28,408 nt of DNA from Pelotomaculum sp. UBA4789 (GTDB lineage: Bacteria > Bacillota > Desulfotomaculia > Desulfotomaculales > Pelotomaculaceae). Every line of letters starts with the position of its first letter. Positions within the stretch are counted from its first letter, which is position 1. The notes below the pieces were generated by a model. It was not told where the DNA came from. It did not search any database and was given only the letters and a program-made list of their open reading frames with translations. The stretch spans positions 1-28,408 of the forward strand of contig DHGV01000003.1 in assembly GCA_002402945.1 (NCBI GenBank), in the 5' to 3' direction. Positions 1 to 7,794 of this stretch are shown piece by piece. Made by a program: the position numbers and the translations under genes.

Positions 1-6
1 AATACG

Positions 7-97
7 AGGAATGGGGACACACCTCCTTCGGAGAAATGTCCCCAATAAACATACACCTCTCTCTTAAGACCTCCTTTGAGGTCGGAGGAATGTCTCC
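7..97. repeat. REP-like palindromic repeats downstream of degV
   Basis: Two imperfect palindromic units lie here. The first has arms GGGGACA (13-19) and TGTCCCC (37-43), enclosing a small hairpin CTCC-TTC-GGAG (23-33). The second holds the perfect hairpin GACCTC-CTTT-GAGGTC (68-83), followed by GGAGGAATGTCTCC, which resembles the start of the first unit. The GGGGACA/TGTCCCC arms recur near 6410-6440 and 9601-9657, so this is a dispersed intergenic family. The rest of 1-189 contains no gene I can support. Confidence 0.6.
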
Positions 98-189
98 AAA
101 ATTTAAAAAGACGTCTTGACCCAAAAGGAATCAGGATAAACCGACGTCCGACTCCTGACGACCGACGACTGAATTGGGCGGTTTCTTTT

Positions 190-1035
190 TTACTCCGGGA
201 TGATCGCTATTCCCAGCGCACCAAGGCCGGTATGAGTACCAATCACTGCGCCCAGGGTGGAAAACACAATCTCATCACAGTCCAGCAGCGGCATTATTTT
301 CTGATGGAGCTGCTTGACGCCATCGGGGTCCATCCCATGCACCAGGGCGCATTTAATTCTGCTTTTTCCAGTTTCCTCTCCGATAATCTGCGCCAGTTTG
401 TCAATAGCGCTTGTCCTGACCATTGCTTTTTCCAGGGGATGGACAACGCCATCCTTCAAAAATAAAATCGGTTTTATGTTGAGAAGTGTGCCCAGGAAAG
501 CTTGAGCTTTACCGATCCGCCCTCCCCGGGCCAGGTAATCAAGGTTGTCAACAATAAAAAACAGCTCTGCTCCAGAGATCATGTGTTTAACAGCGCTGAT
601 GATTTCTGACTTTGTTTTGTCTTCAGCTACAGCGCGCGCGGCTTCAAGGGCAATCAAACCCAGCCCCCTGCTTGCCATTCTGGAATCCACTACTTCAATG
701 TCTAAACCGGAAAGCATGTCTTTCGCCATCCGGGCGGACTGGCAGGTTCCGCTTAAATCCGAGGAGAGATGGATAGAAATTATACTGCTGCACGAAATGG
801 ATAACTCACTGTATATACTGAAGAATTCCGCCGGTGTTGGCTGAGATGTTCTGGAATATTCATTTCTTTCTACCTGGCGCCGGTAAAACTGTTCCGTATC
901 TATATCCACACCGTCCCTGAGCGGCTCATCATCGTTGAAAATAACTTTTAAAGGGACAATGGCTATTCCTTATTTTGCCGCTAATTCTTTGGGCAGGTCG
1001 GCAGTGCTGGCGGTAACTATTTTTACCCGGCTCAA
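190..1035 (-). pseudogene. DegV/FakB-type fatty-acid-binding protein, interrupted by an in-frame TAA
   Basis: DegV proteins (FakB) bind a fatty acid and present it to the kinase FakA for phosphorylation. The N-terminal part reads VKIVTASTADLPKELAAK, then a stop (TAA, complement of 970-972), then GIAIVPLKV and RDGVDID in the same frame. Relatives have a tyrosine where the stop lies, so a single base change from TAT/TAC would explain it. The rest is intact and ends GTHTGLGALGIAIIPE, the usual DegV end with its GTHTG motif. I place the start at TTG 1035, 8 nt after AGGTG; a GTG at 1044 is also in frame and makes the stop codon number 25. The fragment after the stop is 239 residues if restarted at GTG 909, against about 280 for the family. 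The usual D of VTDST is A here. It follows fakA by 54 nt. A sequencing error is the main alternative. Confidence 0.8.
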
Positions 1036-1089
1036 ATTTATCACACCTGACTTATTATTTAATGCTTTGCGGCAAGTCTGCCAAGATCT

Positions 1090-2718
1090 TTATTCAACGG
1101 ATATAATCAGGTCATAAACAGGCTGGCCGCCTGCATGTATTTCAAATTCGAGTCTGCTGAATATTTCCTGCATTTCCTCTGCAATCTTTGCCAGTAAGGC
1201 CTCGTCCAGGTCTTCTCCGCGATAAAGAGTAACCAGTCCGTCATCGCCCGTGTCCATAATTTTCAGGGCCTTTTCGAGCACCTCGGCAAGGTCTGGCCCC
1301 GCTACCTGAAGATCACCATCAATTATACAAATATATTCCCCATTTTTTATGTTTAAATTCCCATAGATAGAATCGCGTATCGCATGTGTCACCTCTCCGG
1401 TGCGTACTGAGTTCAGGGCTTCTTTCATTTTTTTTGTGGTCATTTCAAAATCAGCCTCGGTATTCAAGGCTATCAAGGCAGCGATCCCCTGAGGTATGCT
1501 CTTTGAAGGTATCACCGCGATATCTTTTGGTGACATACCCCTGGCTTGTTCTGCTGAAAGTATTATATTTTTGTTGTTAGGCAGGATTATTATTTTCGAA
1601 GCAGGGATCTCGCTGGCGCCTTTTAATATTTCACCGGTGCTGGGGTTCAGGGTCTGGCCGCCGTCAATTACAATATCCGCGCCGAGATTCTTCATTAAAG
1701 CGGTGATCCCTTCACCTGCGCCTACGGAAAGAATACCAAAAGGTTTATTAAAGCCTTTTGGTTCAATATCAAAAAGAGTTTTTCTGTTTTGCTCAATCAT
1801 ATTATTTATTTTTATATCGTTTATTGTGCCATAACTGAGGCAGCATTCAAGAACAAGCCCGGGATGGTTTGAATGAATGTGCACTTTTAACAGCTTGTCG
1901 TCGCCCACCACCATTAAACAGTCCCCCAGCGGGGAAAGGCTGTTCTTGATAATGCCCTGCGGCAGGCATTCCCCCTTCAAGGTGAGTTCAGTACAATAAG
2001 CAAACATAATAGACTGCTTGCTGCCGGTGTCTGCCGGAACACCTCCGCCGGTAATATTGTATTTTGCTTCGGGCAGCGCCTGGGCGTTAAGCTTAGCTCC
2101 CAGAGACGCTGACTTCAGGGCGCGTTTCGCTCCTTCCAGAATTGTGACAAAGCCCTTACCGCCCGCGTCCACAACACCGGCCTGTTTAAGTACCGGCAGG
2201 AGTTCAGGTGTATTCCCAAGTGCTGTGCAGGCGCTTCTGAATACGGCTGCCAGTATCCTGAGCAGGTCCAAACTGTTGCTTCGGGCGGCGCCGGCCGCAG
2301 ATTCCTTAACCACAGTCAGGATGGTGCCTTCAACAGGGACCATTACCGCACGGTACGCCGTTTGTGAGCCATTATCCAGGGCAGCGGCGAGGTCAGCGGC
2401 GGAGGCGTTTTCTTTGGCGCTTAATGTCCGGGCAAAACCCTGCAGGACTTGTGAAAGGATTACACCGGAGTTGCCCCTGGCTCCCACAAGCGCCCCCCGG
2501 GCTGCGGCTTCGGCAACCAAGCCGATATGATCGGAATTTATTGATTCTGCCTCCGCTAATGCTGCAGTCAGTGTCTGGAACATATTTGAACCGGTATCTC
2601 CATCCGGTACGGGAAACACATTTAAAGAGTCAATATGTTCTCTGGATTGCTCCAGCAGATCTACAGCTCCCCGGAGCATTAATTTCATATCATTGCCATT
2701 AAACGAATAGACTGCCAT
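1090..2718 (-). CDS. fakA: DAK2-domain fatty acid kinase catalytic subunit (FakA/YloV family)
   Basis: FakA phosphorylates fatty acids held by a DegV/FakB partner, feeding exogenous or recycled acyl chains into phospholipid synthesis. The N-terminal DAK2 domain shows the family signature NVFPVPDGDTGSNM at about residues 33-46, whose aspartates (about 39 and 41) coordinate the Mg-ATP. Glycine-rich ARGNSGVILSQ follows near residue 90, and a long C-terminal DegV-like/DAK1_2 region completes the protein. I choose ATG 2718 (542 aa) rather than GTG 2730 because GGGGTGA (2734-2728) sits 9 nt upstream of it, and the family starts near this point. The degV/fakB gene lies directly downstream, matching a kinase and binding-protein pair, but that partner is interrupted here. 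Members are often annotated only as 'DAK2 domain protein YloV'; the kinase role is inferred from the family. Confidence 0.88.
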   Translation of the reverse strand: MAVYSFNGNDMKLMLRGAVDLLEQSREHIDSLNVFPVPDGDTGSNMFQTLTAALAEAESINSDHIGLVAEAAARGALVGARGNSGVILSQVLQGFARTLSAKENASAADLAAALDNGSQTAYRAVMVPVEGTILTVVKESAAGAARSNSLDLLRILAAVFRSACTALGNTPELLPVLKQAGVVDAGGKGFVTILEGAKRALKSASLGAKLNAQALPEAKYNITGGGVPADTGSKQSIMFAYCTELTLKGECLPQGIIKNSLSPLGDCLMVVGDDKLLKVHIHSNHPGLVLECCLSYGTINDIKINNMIEQNRKTLFDIEPKGFNKPFGILSVGAGEGITALMKNLGADIVIDGGQTLNPSTGEILKGASEIPASKIIILPNNKNIILSAEQARGMSPKDIAVIPSKSIPQGIAALIALNTEADFEMTTKKMKEALNSVRTGEVTHAIRDSIYGNLNIKNGEYICIIDGDLQVAGPDLAEVLEKALKIMDTGDDGLVTLYRGEDLDEALLAKIAEEMQEIFSRLEFEIHAGGQPVYDLIISVE

Positions 2719-2842
2719 TTGTTGGTTCACCCCGCTGAAACAAACTATTTCTATGTTTCGACATAATCAAGCTATTCACCTTTGATAGAAAGATCAACAT
2801 GAACTACAACAGCTTGAAGGCGGAAAACTACATTGCTGATCT

Positions 2843-2871
2843 TTGACATTTTTCTTTTAAAGCTGTACATT
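2843..2871 (+). promoter_or_regulatory. SigA-type promoter of yajQ-rimO
   Basis: TTGACA (2843-2848), a 17-nt spacer and TACATT (2866-2871) lie 30 nt upstream of the yajQ start. The -35 is perfect and the -10 matches 4 of 6 positions. It sits in the 182-bp divergent gap between fakA and yajQ. I see no equally good promoter for fakA on the other strand. Confidence 0.65.
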
Positions 2872-2900
2872 TAAGAAAAAATCTTAAGGCAGGTGTTTTT

Positions 2901-3398
2901 ATGGCTAAAGAAAACACTTTTGATATCGTTTCCAAGGTAGACCTGCAGGAGGTCAAGAATGCAGTTGATCAGGCTACACGCGAAATACGCACCCGTTTTG
3001 ATTTCAAGGGCAGCAGGAGCGATATCATTTTTGACGGAGAGATGATTACCCTGGTTGGAGATGATGATTTCAAACTCAAGAACGTTGTTGACATTCTGGA
3101 AGGCAAACTGATAAAGCGGGGAATCAATATTAAGGCCCTGAGATACGGTAAAGTTGAGCCTGCAGCCAAGGATACGGTCCGCCAGAAGCTTAACCTGGTA
3201 CAGGGCGTGGATAAAGATCAGGCAAAAATAATAACCAAACTGGTTAAGGACAGCAAGCTTAAAGTCCAGGTCAACATACAGGGCGATCAGGTCAGAATAA
3301 GCGGTAAAAACCGGGATGATCTCCAGGTGATTATTACGACTATTAAAGATTACGAGTTTGATATACCCCTGCAGTTCGCAAACTACCGGACAATTTAG
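2901..3398 (+). CDS. yajQ: YajQ-family nucleotide-binding protein (UPF0234)
   Basis: This is a full-length (165 aa) YajQ-family protein. The family folds as two ferredoxin-like domains, and some members bind cyclic di-GMP and act as effector proteins; the role in this organism is not known. Hallmarks are the N-terminal FDIVSKVD, TRFDFKGS near residue 35, the central RQKLNLVQGVDKDQAK, and the C-terminal FANYR close to the end. It starts with ATG after a GGCAGGTG ribosome binding site. rimO follows 47 nt downstream in the same direction, so the two are probably one transcript from the promoter at 2843-2871. Confidence 0.93.
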   Translation: MAKENTFDIVSKVDLQEVKNAVDQATREIRTRFDFKGSRSDIIFDGEMITLVGDDDFKLKNVVDILEGKLIKRGINIKALRYGKVEPAAKDTVRQKLNLVQGVDKDQAKIITKLVKDSKLKVQVNIQGDQVRISGKNRDDLQVIITTIKDYEFDIPLQFANYRTI

Positions 3399-3445
3399 AT
3401 TTTTATAATTCAGGGATCATACTTGCCTATTGGAAGGATATTTAT

Positions 3446-4780
3446 ATGGCATTGAAAGTGGGACTTGTCAGCCTGGGCTGCCCAAAAAACCTGGTTGATT
3501 CTGAAATTATGCTGGGTTTTATAAAAGAATCAGGATTTGCCATTACCAGCATGGAACAGGATGCTGATGTACTGGTGATAAATACATGTTCATTCATAGA
3601 TGAGGCCAAGGAAGAGTCCATCAACACAATCCTGGAACTAACCAGGCATAAGGTTGAGGGGAAATGCAAGTCTATTCTTGTTGCCGGATGTCTGGCACAG
3701 CGTTATCCGCAGGAACTGCTGCTTGAAATTCCTGAAACCGACGGGTTGGTGGGTACAGGTTTTATCACGGAGATTGCCGGGGCGATCAGAAGGACACTAA
3801 ATGGAGAGAGAGTCCTGCTGGTTGGCGCGCCCGGCTGCCTGCACCAGGCAGGTTATCCCAGGATTCAGGCCACCCCGTCTCACACGGCATATCTGCAAAT
3901 AGCGGAGGGGTGCGATAACTGCTGCTCATACTGTGTCATTCCGGAAATAAGGGGTCCTTACAGGAGCAGGAAAATTGAAGATGTCCTGGATGAGGCTGCC
4001 GGGCTAGTTTCCCGGGGCGTAAAAGAACTCATCCTGACTGCGCAGGACACTACCCGTTACGGTATTGATCTTTATTCCAGATTAGCGCTGGATGAACTGT
4101 TAACCGGGCTGGCAGAAATAGAAGGGCTGGTTTGGATCAGAATTCTATACGCATATCCAACTTATATAACTGATAAACTGATCTCGACTATGGCCGCAGA
4201 CAAGAAAATATGCCGCTATCTCGACATCCCCCTTCAGCATGCATCGGACACTATGCTTAAAAGAATGAACCGTGACGGGAGTAGGAAGGCATATGTCCGC
4301 CTGATTGAAAAACTGCGCCTGTCCATCCCGGGGATTACCCTCCGTTCTACTTTTATTGTCGGTTTTCCAGGCGAGACAGAAGAAGATTTTCAAGATCTGT
4401 TGGATTTTATGGCGCAGGTTAAATTAGACAGGGTCGGTATCTTTGTCTATTCACGCGAAGAGGGTACAGCGGCAGCAAAAATGGACAGACAGGTGCCGGA
4501 AGATATCAAAACAGAACGAAGGGACAGGGCGATGGAGATCCAGCAAAAGATCTCCCTGGAAATGAACCAAAAGAAAATCGGGGATACTGTAACTGTTTTG
4601 GTGGAAGGTATTAGTTCTGAAGACGCCGGTTTATACGAAGGCAGAAGTGAAGGGGACGCCCCGGATATTGACGGCAGGGTGTTAATCAAATCAAACAGGG
4701 ATTTAAAACCGGGGGATTTTGTCAAAGTATTAATTGAAAGCGCGTCCTGGTATGACCTTTACGGGAAACATGTTGTTTGA
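3446..4780 (+). CDS. rimO: Ribosomal protein uS12 methylthiotransferase RimO
   Basis: RimO is a radical-SAM enzyme that adds a methylthio group to an aspartate of ribosomal protein uS12. The N-terminal UPF0004 domain carries three cysteines (C12, C48, C82) for an auxiliary iron-sulfur cluster. The radical-SAM motif CxxxCxxC is at C156, C160 and C163, within EGCDNCCSYC. A C-terminal TRAM domain (about residues 375-444) binds substrate. SLGCPKNLVDSE at the start and the overall length (444 aa) separate RimO from the related tRNA enzyme MiaB. In many Firmicutes rimO is followed by pgsA and cinA; here an IS110 element lies between rimO and cinA and no pgsA is seen. Confidence 0.95.
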   Translation: MALKVGLVSLGCPKNLVDSEIMLGFIKESGFAITSMEQDADVLVINTCSFIDEAKEESINTILELTRHKVEGKCKSILVAGCLAQRYPQELLLEIPETDGLVGTGFITEIAGAIRRTLNGERVLLVGAPGCLHQAGYPRIQATPSHTAYLQIAEGCDNCCSYCVIPEIRGPYRSRKIEDVLDEAAGLVSRGVKELILTAQDTTRYGIDLYSRLALDELLTGLAEIEGLVWIRILYAYPTYITDKLISTMAADKKICRYLDIPLQHASDTMLKRMNRDGSRKAYVRLIEKLRLSIPGITLRSTFIVGFPGETEEDFQDLLDFMAQVKLDRVGIFVYSREEGTAAAKMDRQVPEDIKTERRDRAMEIQQKISLEMNQKKIGDTVTVLVEGISSEDAGLYEGRSEGDAPDIDGRVLIKSNRDLKPGDFVKVLIESASWYDLYGKHVV

Positions 4781-4804
4781 GACGTGGGATGTGAGACGTG
4801 AGAA
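4779..4804. repeat. GAGACGTG short direct repeats
   Basis: Immediately after the rimO stop, GAGACGTG occurs at 4779-4786 and again at 4793-4800, separated by GGATGT. A related GATGAGACGTGG lies just after the deaD stop at 9388-9399. They look like part of the mixed intergenic repeat family of this window. Function is unknown. Confidence 0.4.
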
Positions 4805-4838
4805 TTGCAGCCTACTATATAGAGTCAATAGTTTTTGA

Positions 4839-5996
4839 TTAAAATTTTTCATAAGGTCTTTGCTCTTTGAGAATTACAAAGATTCGATTAAGTAACTTTC
4901 TGCAGATTGCTCCTGTAGCAGTACTGGGATGTTTGCCCTCGGCTATCTTTTTATCATAGAAAGCCTGCAGCCCTGGATCACTCCTGCGGGCCGGCGTAGC
5001 CGCCAGCCATAACGCCCTGCGAAGATGCGGTGAACCCCGCTTAGACATATGGTTCTTGCTGCTGCTGAACTCACCTGACTGAACTGTGGTGGGATCAATA
5101 CCTGCAAAGGCAGCCAGTTGTTCTATTCTTTCAAAACGGTTGATATCACCGATTTCACCCAGCAGGACAGCCGCTGTTGTTGTGCTGATGCCAGGGATTG
5201 TACAAAGATATTGATCCCGGTCTTGTACCAGTTCACCCAGCTGAGCTTCAATGTCGGCTATCTGGTCCTCTAAGAACTCGATATGCTCCAAAAGGCATTT
5301 AATTTGCAGACGGGCGGTATCCTGGCAAAACCGGGCGCCAACAGAACAGCCCGCAGCTTTTTTCACTTCGCTGGCCTTGGCCTCCTTGAATTTACCCCTG
5401 CTGGCTCCGGCCAGTAAGGCGCTCAGCTCCGAAAGGTCGAAGTTTAAGATTTCCTCTGGCAGGGGGGCAGTTTTTAAGAGCTCCCGGGCTGAGCGGATAA
5501 AAGGATCAGAGAAGAGTTTTTCGAACTCGGGGAATACCCGGTCCAGCACGGCAATTAACTGCCGCTTTAGATCGCCTGCCTGGTCCACCAGGCCAAAGCG
5601 GAAACGTGCCAGTTCACGCACTTGCTGTACCCACTGCTCAGGAACATAACTGGCATGTACGGCGTTGGTCCTTAAAAGCTCGGCAATCACCCATGAGTCA
5701 CGACTGTCTGTTTTTGTCTTTCTGATCTGGCCTCGCCGGAATGCCTCGGTTTGGATCGGGTTTATTACCAGAACCTTTTCTTCATTGCTTACCATGAAGA
5801 GATACAGGTTAAGCCAGTAATGACTGGCAGATTCCATCGCAAGCTGGCGCGGCTGGCCAGGCAGTGCATTCCAGAGCTGCCGGAAACCTTCTTCATCATT
5901 ATTGAAGCGTGTAGATTTACCCATTGACCTGCCGGTATCGTCTAAAACTGTTGCTTCATGATGGTTTTTACCAATGTCCACGCCAATAAAGTACAT
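4839..5996 (-). CDS. IS110-family DEDD transposase/recombinase
   Basis: This 385-aa protein is a complete IS110 recombinase. The N-terminal RuvC-like domain (DEDD_Tnp_IS110) shows the four acidic residues D7 (GVDIGK), E55 (AMESAS), D97 and D100 (TKTDSRDSWVIAEL). A helical linker (about residues 130-255) precedes the C-terminal Transposase_20 domain, with IPGISTTTAAVLLGEIGD, AAFAGIDP and the SKRGSPHLRRAL motif holding the candidate catalytic serine S322. There is no frameshift or stop. IS110 recombinases work with a structured non-coding 'bridge' RNA that reads donor and target DNA; the region upstream of this gene is the place to expect it. Recent activity is plausible because the gene is intact, but cannot be judged from one copy. 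Confidence 0.95.
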   Translation of the reverse strand: MYFIGVDIGKNHHEATVLDDTGRSMGKSTRFNNDEEGFRQLWNALPGQPRQLAMESASHYWLNLYLFMVSNEEKVLVINPIQTEAFRRGQIRKTKTDSRDSWVIAELLRTNAVHASYVPEQWVQQVRELARFRFGLVDQAGDLKRQLIAVLDRVFPEFEKLFSDPFIRSARELLKTAPLPEEILNFDLSELSALLAGASRGKFKEAKASEVKKAAGCSVGARFCQDTARLQIKCLLEHIEFLEDQIADIEAQLGELVQDRDQYLCTIPGISTTTAAVLLGEIGDINRFERIEQLAAFAGIDPTTVQSGEFSSSKNHMSKRGSPHLRRALWLAATPARRSDPGLQAFYDKKIAEGKHPSTATGAICRKLLNRIFVILKEQRPYEKF

Positions 5997-6240
5997 GTAA
6001 TCCCCTCTAAAGCATGTTTTCCTGTCATCGGGAACCCTAAGCTTTGGAGCAAACTCAGCCTCGTTAGTTATGCGTCGCCACTACGACAACCTACTTATTC
6101 GAGTCTTTGTCCCGCAAAGCCGAGGCAGCATTCTACAAGACGAGGCTTTGACCTCAAGGTGCGGACCGCTGCCCTCAGACATTGCGAAAAGAATTCTATG
6201 TTTTTAATAGCATGACCTTCATATTGTTTTGAGTTTTGTC
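5997..6240 (-). ncRNA. Candidate IS110 bridge RNA region
   Basis: The roughly 240 nt upstream of the transposase contain no supportable gene but have RNA-like structure. AGCCTCG (6057-6063) can pair with CGAGGCT (6141-6147), closing a domain of about 85 nt. Inside it, GTCG (6074-6077) pairs with CGAC (6084-6087) around a six-base loop, flanked by GTT/AAC. In IS110-group elements (as opposed to the IS1111 group) the bridge RNA is encoded on the 5' side of the transposase, and its internal loops bind target and donor DNA. Position, length and loops fit; the exact ends and guide bases are not determined. The call is inference from family knowledge and partial hand folding. Confidence 0.5.
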
Positions 6241-6255
6241 ACTAGTATATACGAG

Positions 6256-6300
6256 GTGCGGATTTATCCGCACATGGTCGGCTAAAGCCGCCCCTACAGT
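6256..6300. repeat. REP-like palindromes beside the IS110 end
   Basis: GTGCGGATTTATCCGCAC (6256-6273) is a palindrome with stem GTGCGGAT/(A)TCCGCAC. It is followed by GGTCGGCTAAAGCCGCCCCTACAG-type sequence (6276-6299) containing GGCT-AAA-GCC. A variant, GGTCGGCTAATCGACCCTACAG-type, recurs at 9429-9450. CCACC (6310-6314) and GGTGG (6321-6325) then form a further small hairpin. Confidence 0.6.
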
Positions 6301-6341
6301 AAACCGGGACCACCATTGAAGGTGGGTTTTATTTCGGCCAT

Positions 6342-6444
6342 GGGGACGGTTCTCCTGGCGCATATTTCAATGTTGCTTTTATCGTTGAATGACATCAGTC
6401 AGAGGAATAGGGGACACATCCGAAATCAGGATATGTCCCCTATT
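6342..6444. repeat. Intergenic repeat unit, copy A (GGGGACGGTTCTC plus long palindrome)
   Basis: GGGGACGGTTCTC (6342-6354) is repeated exactly at 9406-9418. It is followed by a unit with TTTATCGTT, CAGTCAGAGGAA and an 11-bp perfect inverted repeat, AATAGGGGACA (6406-6416) and TGTCCCCTATT (6434-6444), around a 17-nt loop. About 65 bp of this unit align with copy B ending at 9631. Such units, found singly between genes, look like REP elements mobilised by RAYT-type (IS200-like) transposases; no such transposase is in the window. Confidence 0.65.
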
Positions 6445-6462
6445 GGATCATGCTCAATAACT

Positions 6463-6491
6463 TTTGTTTTTGATCTATGCTATGTTATAAT
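6463..6491 (+). promoter_or_regulatory. Extended -10 promoter of cinA
   Basis: TGTTATAAT (6483-6491) is a perfect extended -10 element (TGnTATAAT). The -35 position (TTTGTT, 6463-6468, spacer 17) is weak, as expected with an extended -10. It lies 24 nt before the cinA start codon and just downstream of repeat copy A, so cinA appears to have its own promoter after the IS and repeats. Confidence 0.65.
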
Positions 6492-6515
6492 TTTAACAGC
6501 AAGGATGTGTTAATC

Positions 6516-7757
6516 ATGAAGGCGGAGCTTATTTTTACAGGGACGGAAGTATTATTAGGCCATATATTAAACACGCACGCCCAGTACCTGGGGGTAAAGC
6601 TTTCCGGTATGGGAATAGAAATAATATTAAATACAACTGTCGGCGACAGCCGGGAGTTGATGCTCAGTGTTTTACGCCAGGCGCTGGAGCGTTCTGAGCT
6701 GATAATTATCACCGGCGGCCTGGGCCCGACAACTGATGATTTAACCGCTGAGGTAGTTGCGGATGTTCTCAGAGTGCCGTTAATTCAGGACCAGGAATCA
6801 CTGCATGCAATCAAGGATATATTTCAGAGCCGCAGTATGAATATGCCGCAAAGCAATGTGAAACAGACTTATTTCCCACAGGGATCTATAATCCTGCCTA
6901 ACGGAAATGGGACAGCCCCCGGGGCTTTGATAGAACGCAATAATAAGATAATAATATTACTGCCGGGGCCTCCCCATGAACTTAAACCCATGTTTGAGGA
7001 CAGTGTTGTTCCTTTACTTTCCGGAAAGATAAGCAGCAGTGAGGTTGTAAAGTACAGGATATTTAAGCTTACCGGCATTTCCGAATCAGCAGTGCAGGAC
7101 CTGCTTAAGGATTTGGGGGGGCAGGGTAATCCGGGGATTGCCTATATGGCAAAACCTGGTGAGATCCAGGTGCGTATATCCGCGCGGGCAGCTGATGACG
7201 AGCAAGCCGAGGGGTTGCTGGAGGAGCTTAGCGGGAAAATCAAGCTGCTGCTGGATAAATACATATTTGCCCTTGATGAAGAAATTCTGGAAGAGCAGGT
7301 GGGTAAGCTGCTGTTGGAAAATGGACTCACCCTGGGCACTGCGGAATCCTGTACCGGCGGGATGATCGCATCCAGATTGACTGACATTCCGGGCAGTTCC
7401 GAATATTTCAAGGGGGGAATTGTTTCTTACACCAATGAAGTAAAAAACAGGGTTCTGGGTGTCGGCCAGGAAATACTGAACACCTTTGGCGCGGTCAGCG
7501 GGGAGACAGCCGGGGCCATGGCCCGGGGAGCGCGTGAAAAAACCAATGCCGACCTTGGCCTGTCGGTTACAGGAGTTGCCGGTCCGGGCGGCGGAACCGC
7601 TAAAAAGCCCAGAGGCCTGGTTTATATCGCCCTGGCGGCTGCAGATAAAGTAATCTGCCGTGAGTACCATTTTGCCGGATCGCGCGCGGCGGTCAGGCAG
7701 GGTTCTGTGAACTCAGCTTTGAATCTGCTCAGGCAATACCTGACAGGGAAAACATGA
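6516..7757 (+). CDS. cinA: CinA: MoCF-like domain fused to nicotinamide-nucleotide amidase
   Basis: CinA (413 aa) joins an N-terminal MoCF/COG1058 domain to a C-terminal PncC domain that hydrolyses NMN to nicotinate mononucleotide, recycling pyridine nucleotides. In naturally transformable Gram-positives it is co-expressed with recA. Seen here: AELIFTGTEVLLGHILNTHA at the start, TGGLGPTTDDLT near residue 70, LPGPPHE near 150, and the PncC signatures AESCTGGMIA (about 280) and SVTGVAGPGGG (about 355). The start is ATG 6516, 10 nt after AAGGATG, giving a family-length protein. In many Firmicutes recA follows directly; here a DEAD-box helicase gene and a repeat block intervene. Confidence 0.95.
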   Translation: MKAELIFTGTEVLLGHILNTHAQYLGVKLSGMGIEIILNTTVGDSRELMLSVLRQALERSELIIITGGLGPTTDDLTAEVVADVLRVPLIQDQESLHAIKDIFQSRSMNMPQSNVKQTYFPQGSIILPNGNGTAPGALIERNNKIIILLPGPPHELKPMFEDSVVPLLSGKISSSEVVKYRIFKLTGISESAVQDLLKDLGGQGNPGIAYMAKPGEIQVRISARAADDEQAEGLLEELSGKIKLLLDKYIFALDEEILEEQVGKLLLENGLTLGTAESCTGGMIASRLTDIPGSSEYFKGGIVSYTNEVKNRVLGVGQEILNTFGAVSGETAGAMARGAREKTNADLGLSVTGVAGPGGGTAKKPRGLVYIALAAADKVICREYHFAGSRAAVRQGSVNSALNLLRQYLTGKT

Positions 7758-7794
7758 TAACCGCATAAAAAATATATTGGGAGGAACCTTATAA

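Larger units (their letters stand above)
4805..6240 (-). mobile_element. IS110-family insertion sequence (ends approximate)
   Basis: One complete transposase gene (4839-5996) with about 240 nt of structured non-coding DNA on its 5' side and a short 3' flank form a typical IS110-group layout. IS110 elements have no clear terminal inverted repeats and usually make no long target duplication, so the exact ends cannot be set from one copy. I place them between the GAGACGTG repeats (left) and the start of the REP-like palindromes (right, 6256). Both neighbours are REP-like repeats, which are known targets of some IS110 elements. Confidence 0.7.

Noticed and set aside
76..465. Open frame of 129 codons on the plus strand
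   Set aside because: It runs antisense through the degV pseudogene and the adjoining repeats, has no ribosome binding site of note and resembles no known family.
7086..7670. Long minus-strand open frame inside cinA
   Set aside because: It is a shadow of the well-conserved cinA frame, with no recognisable motifs.
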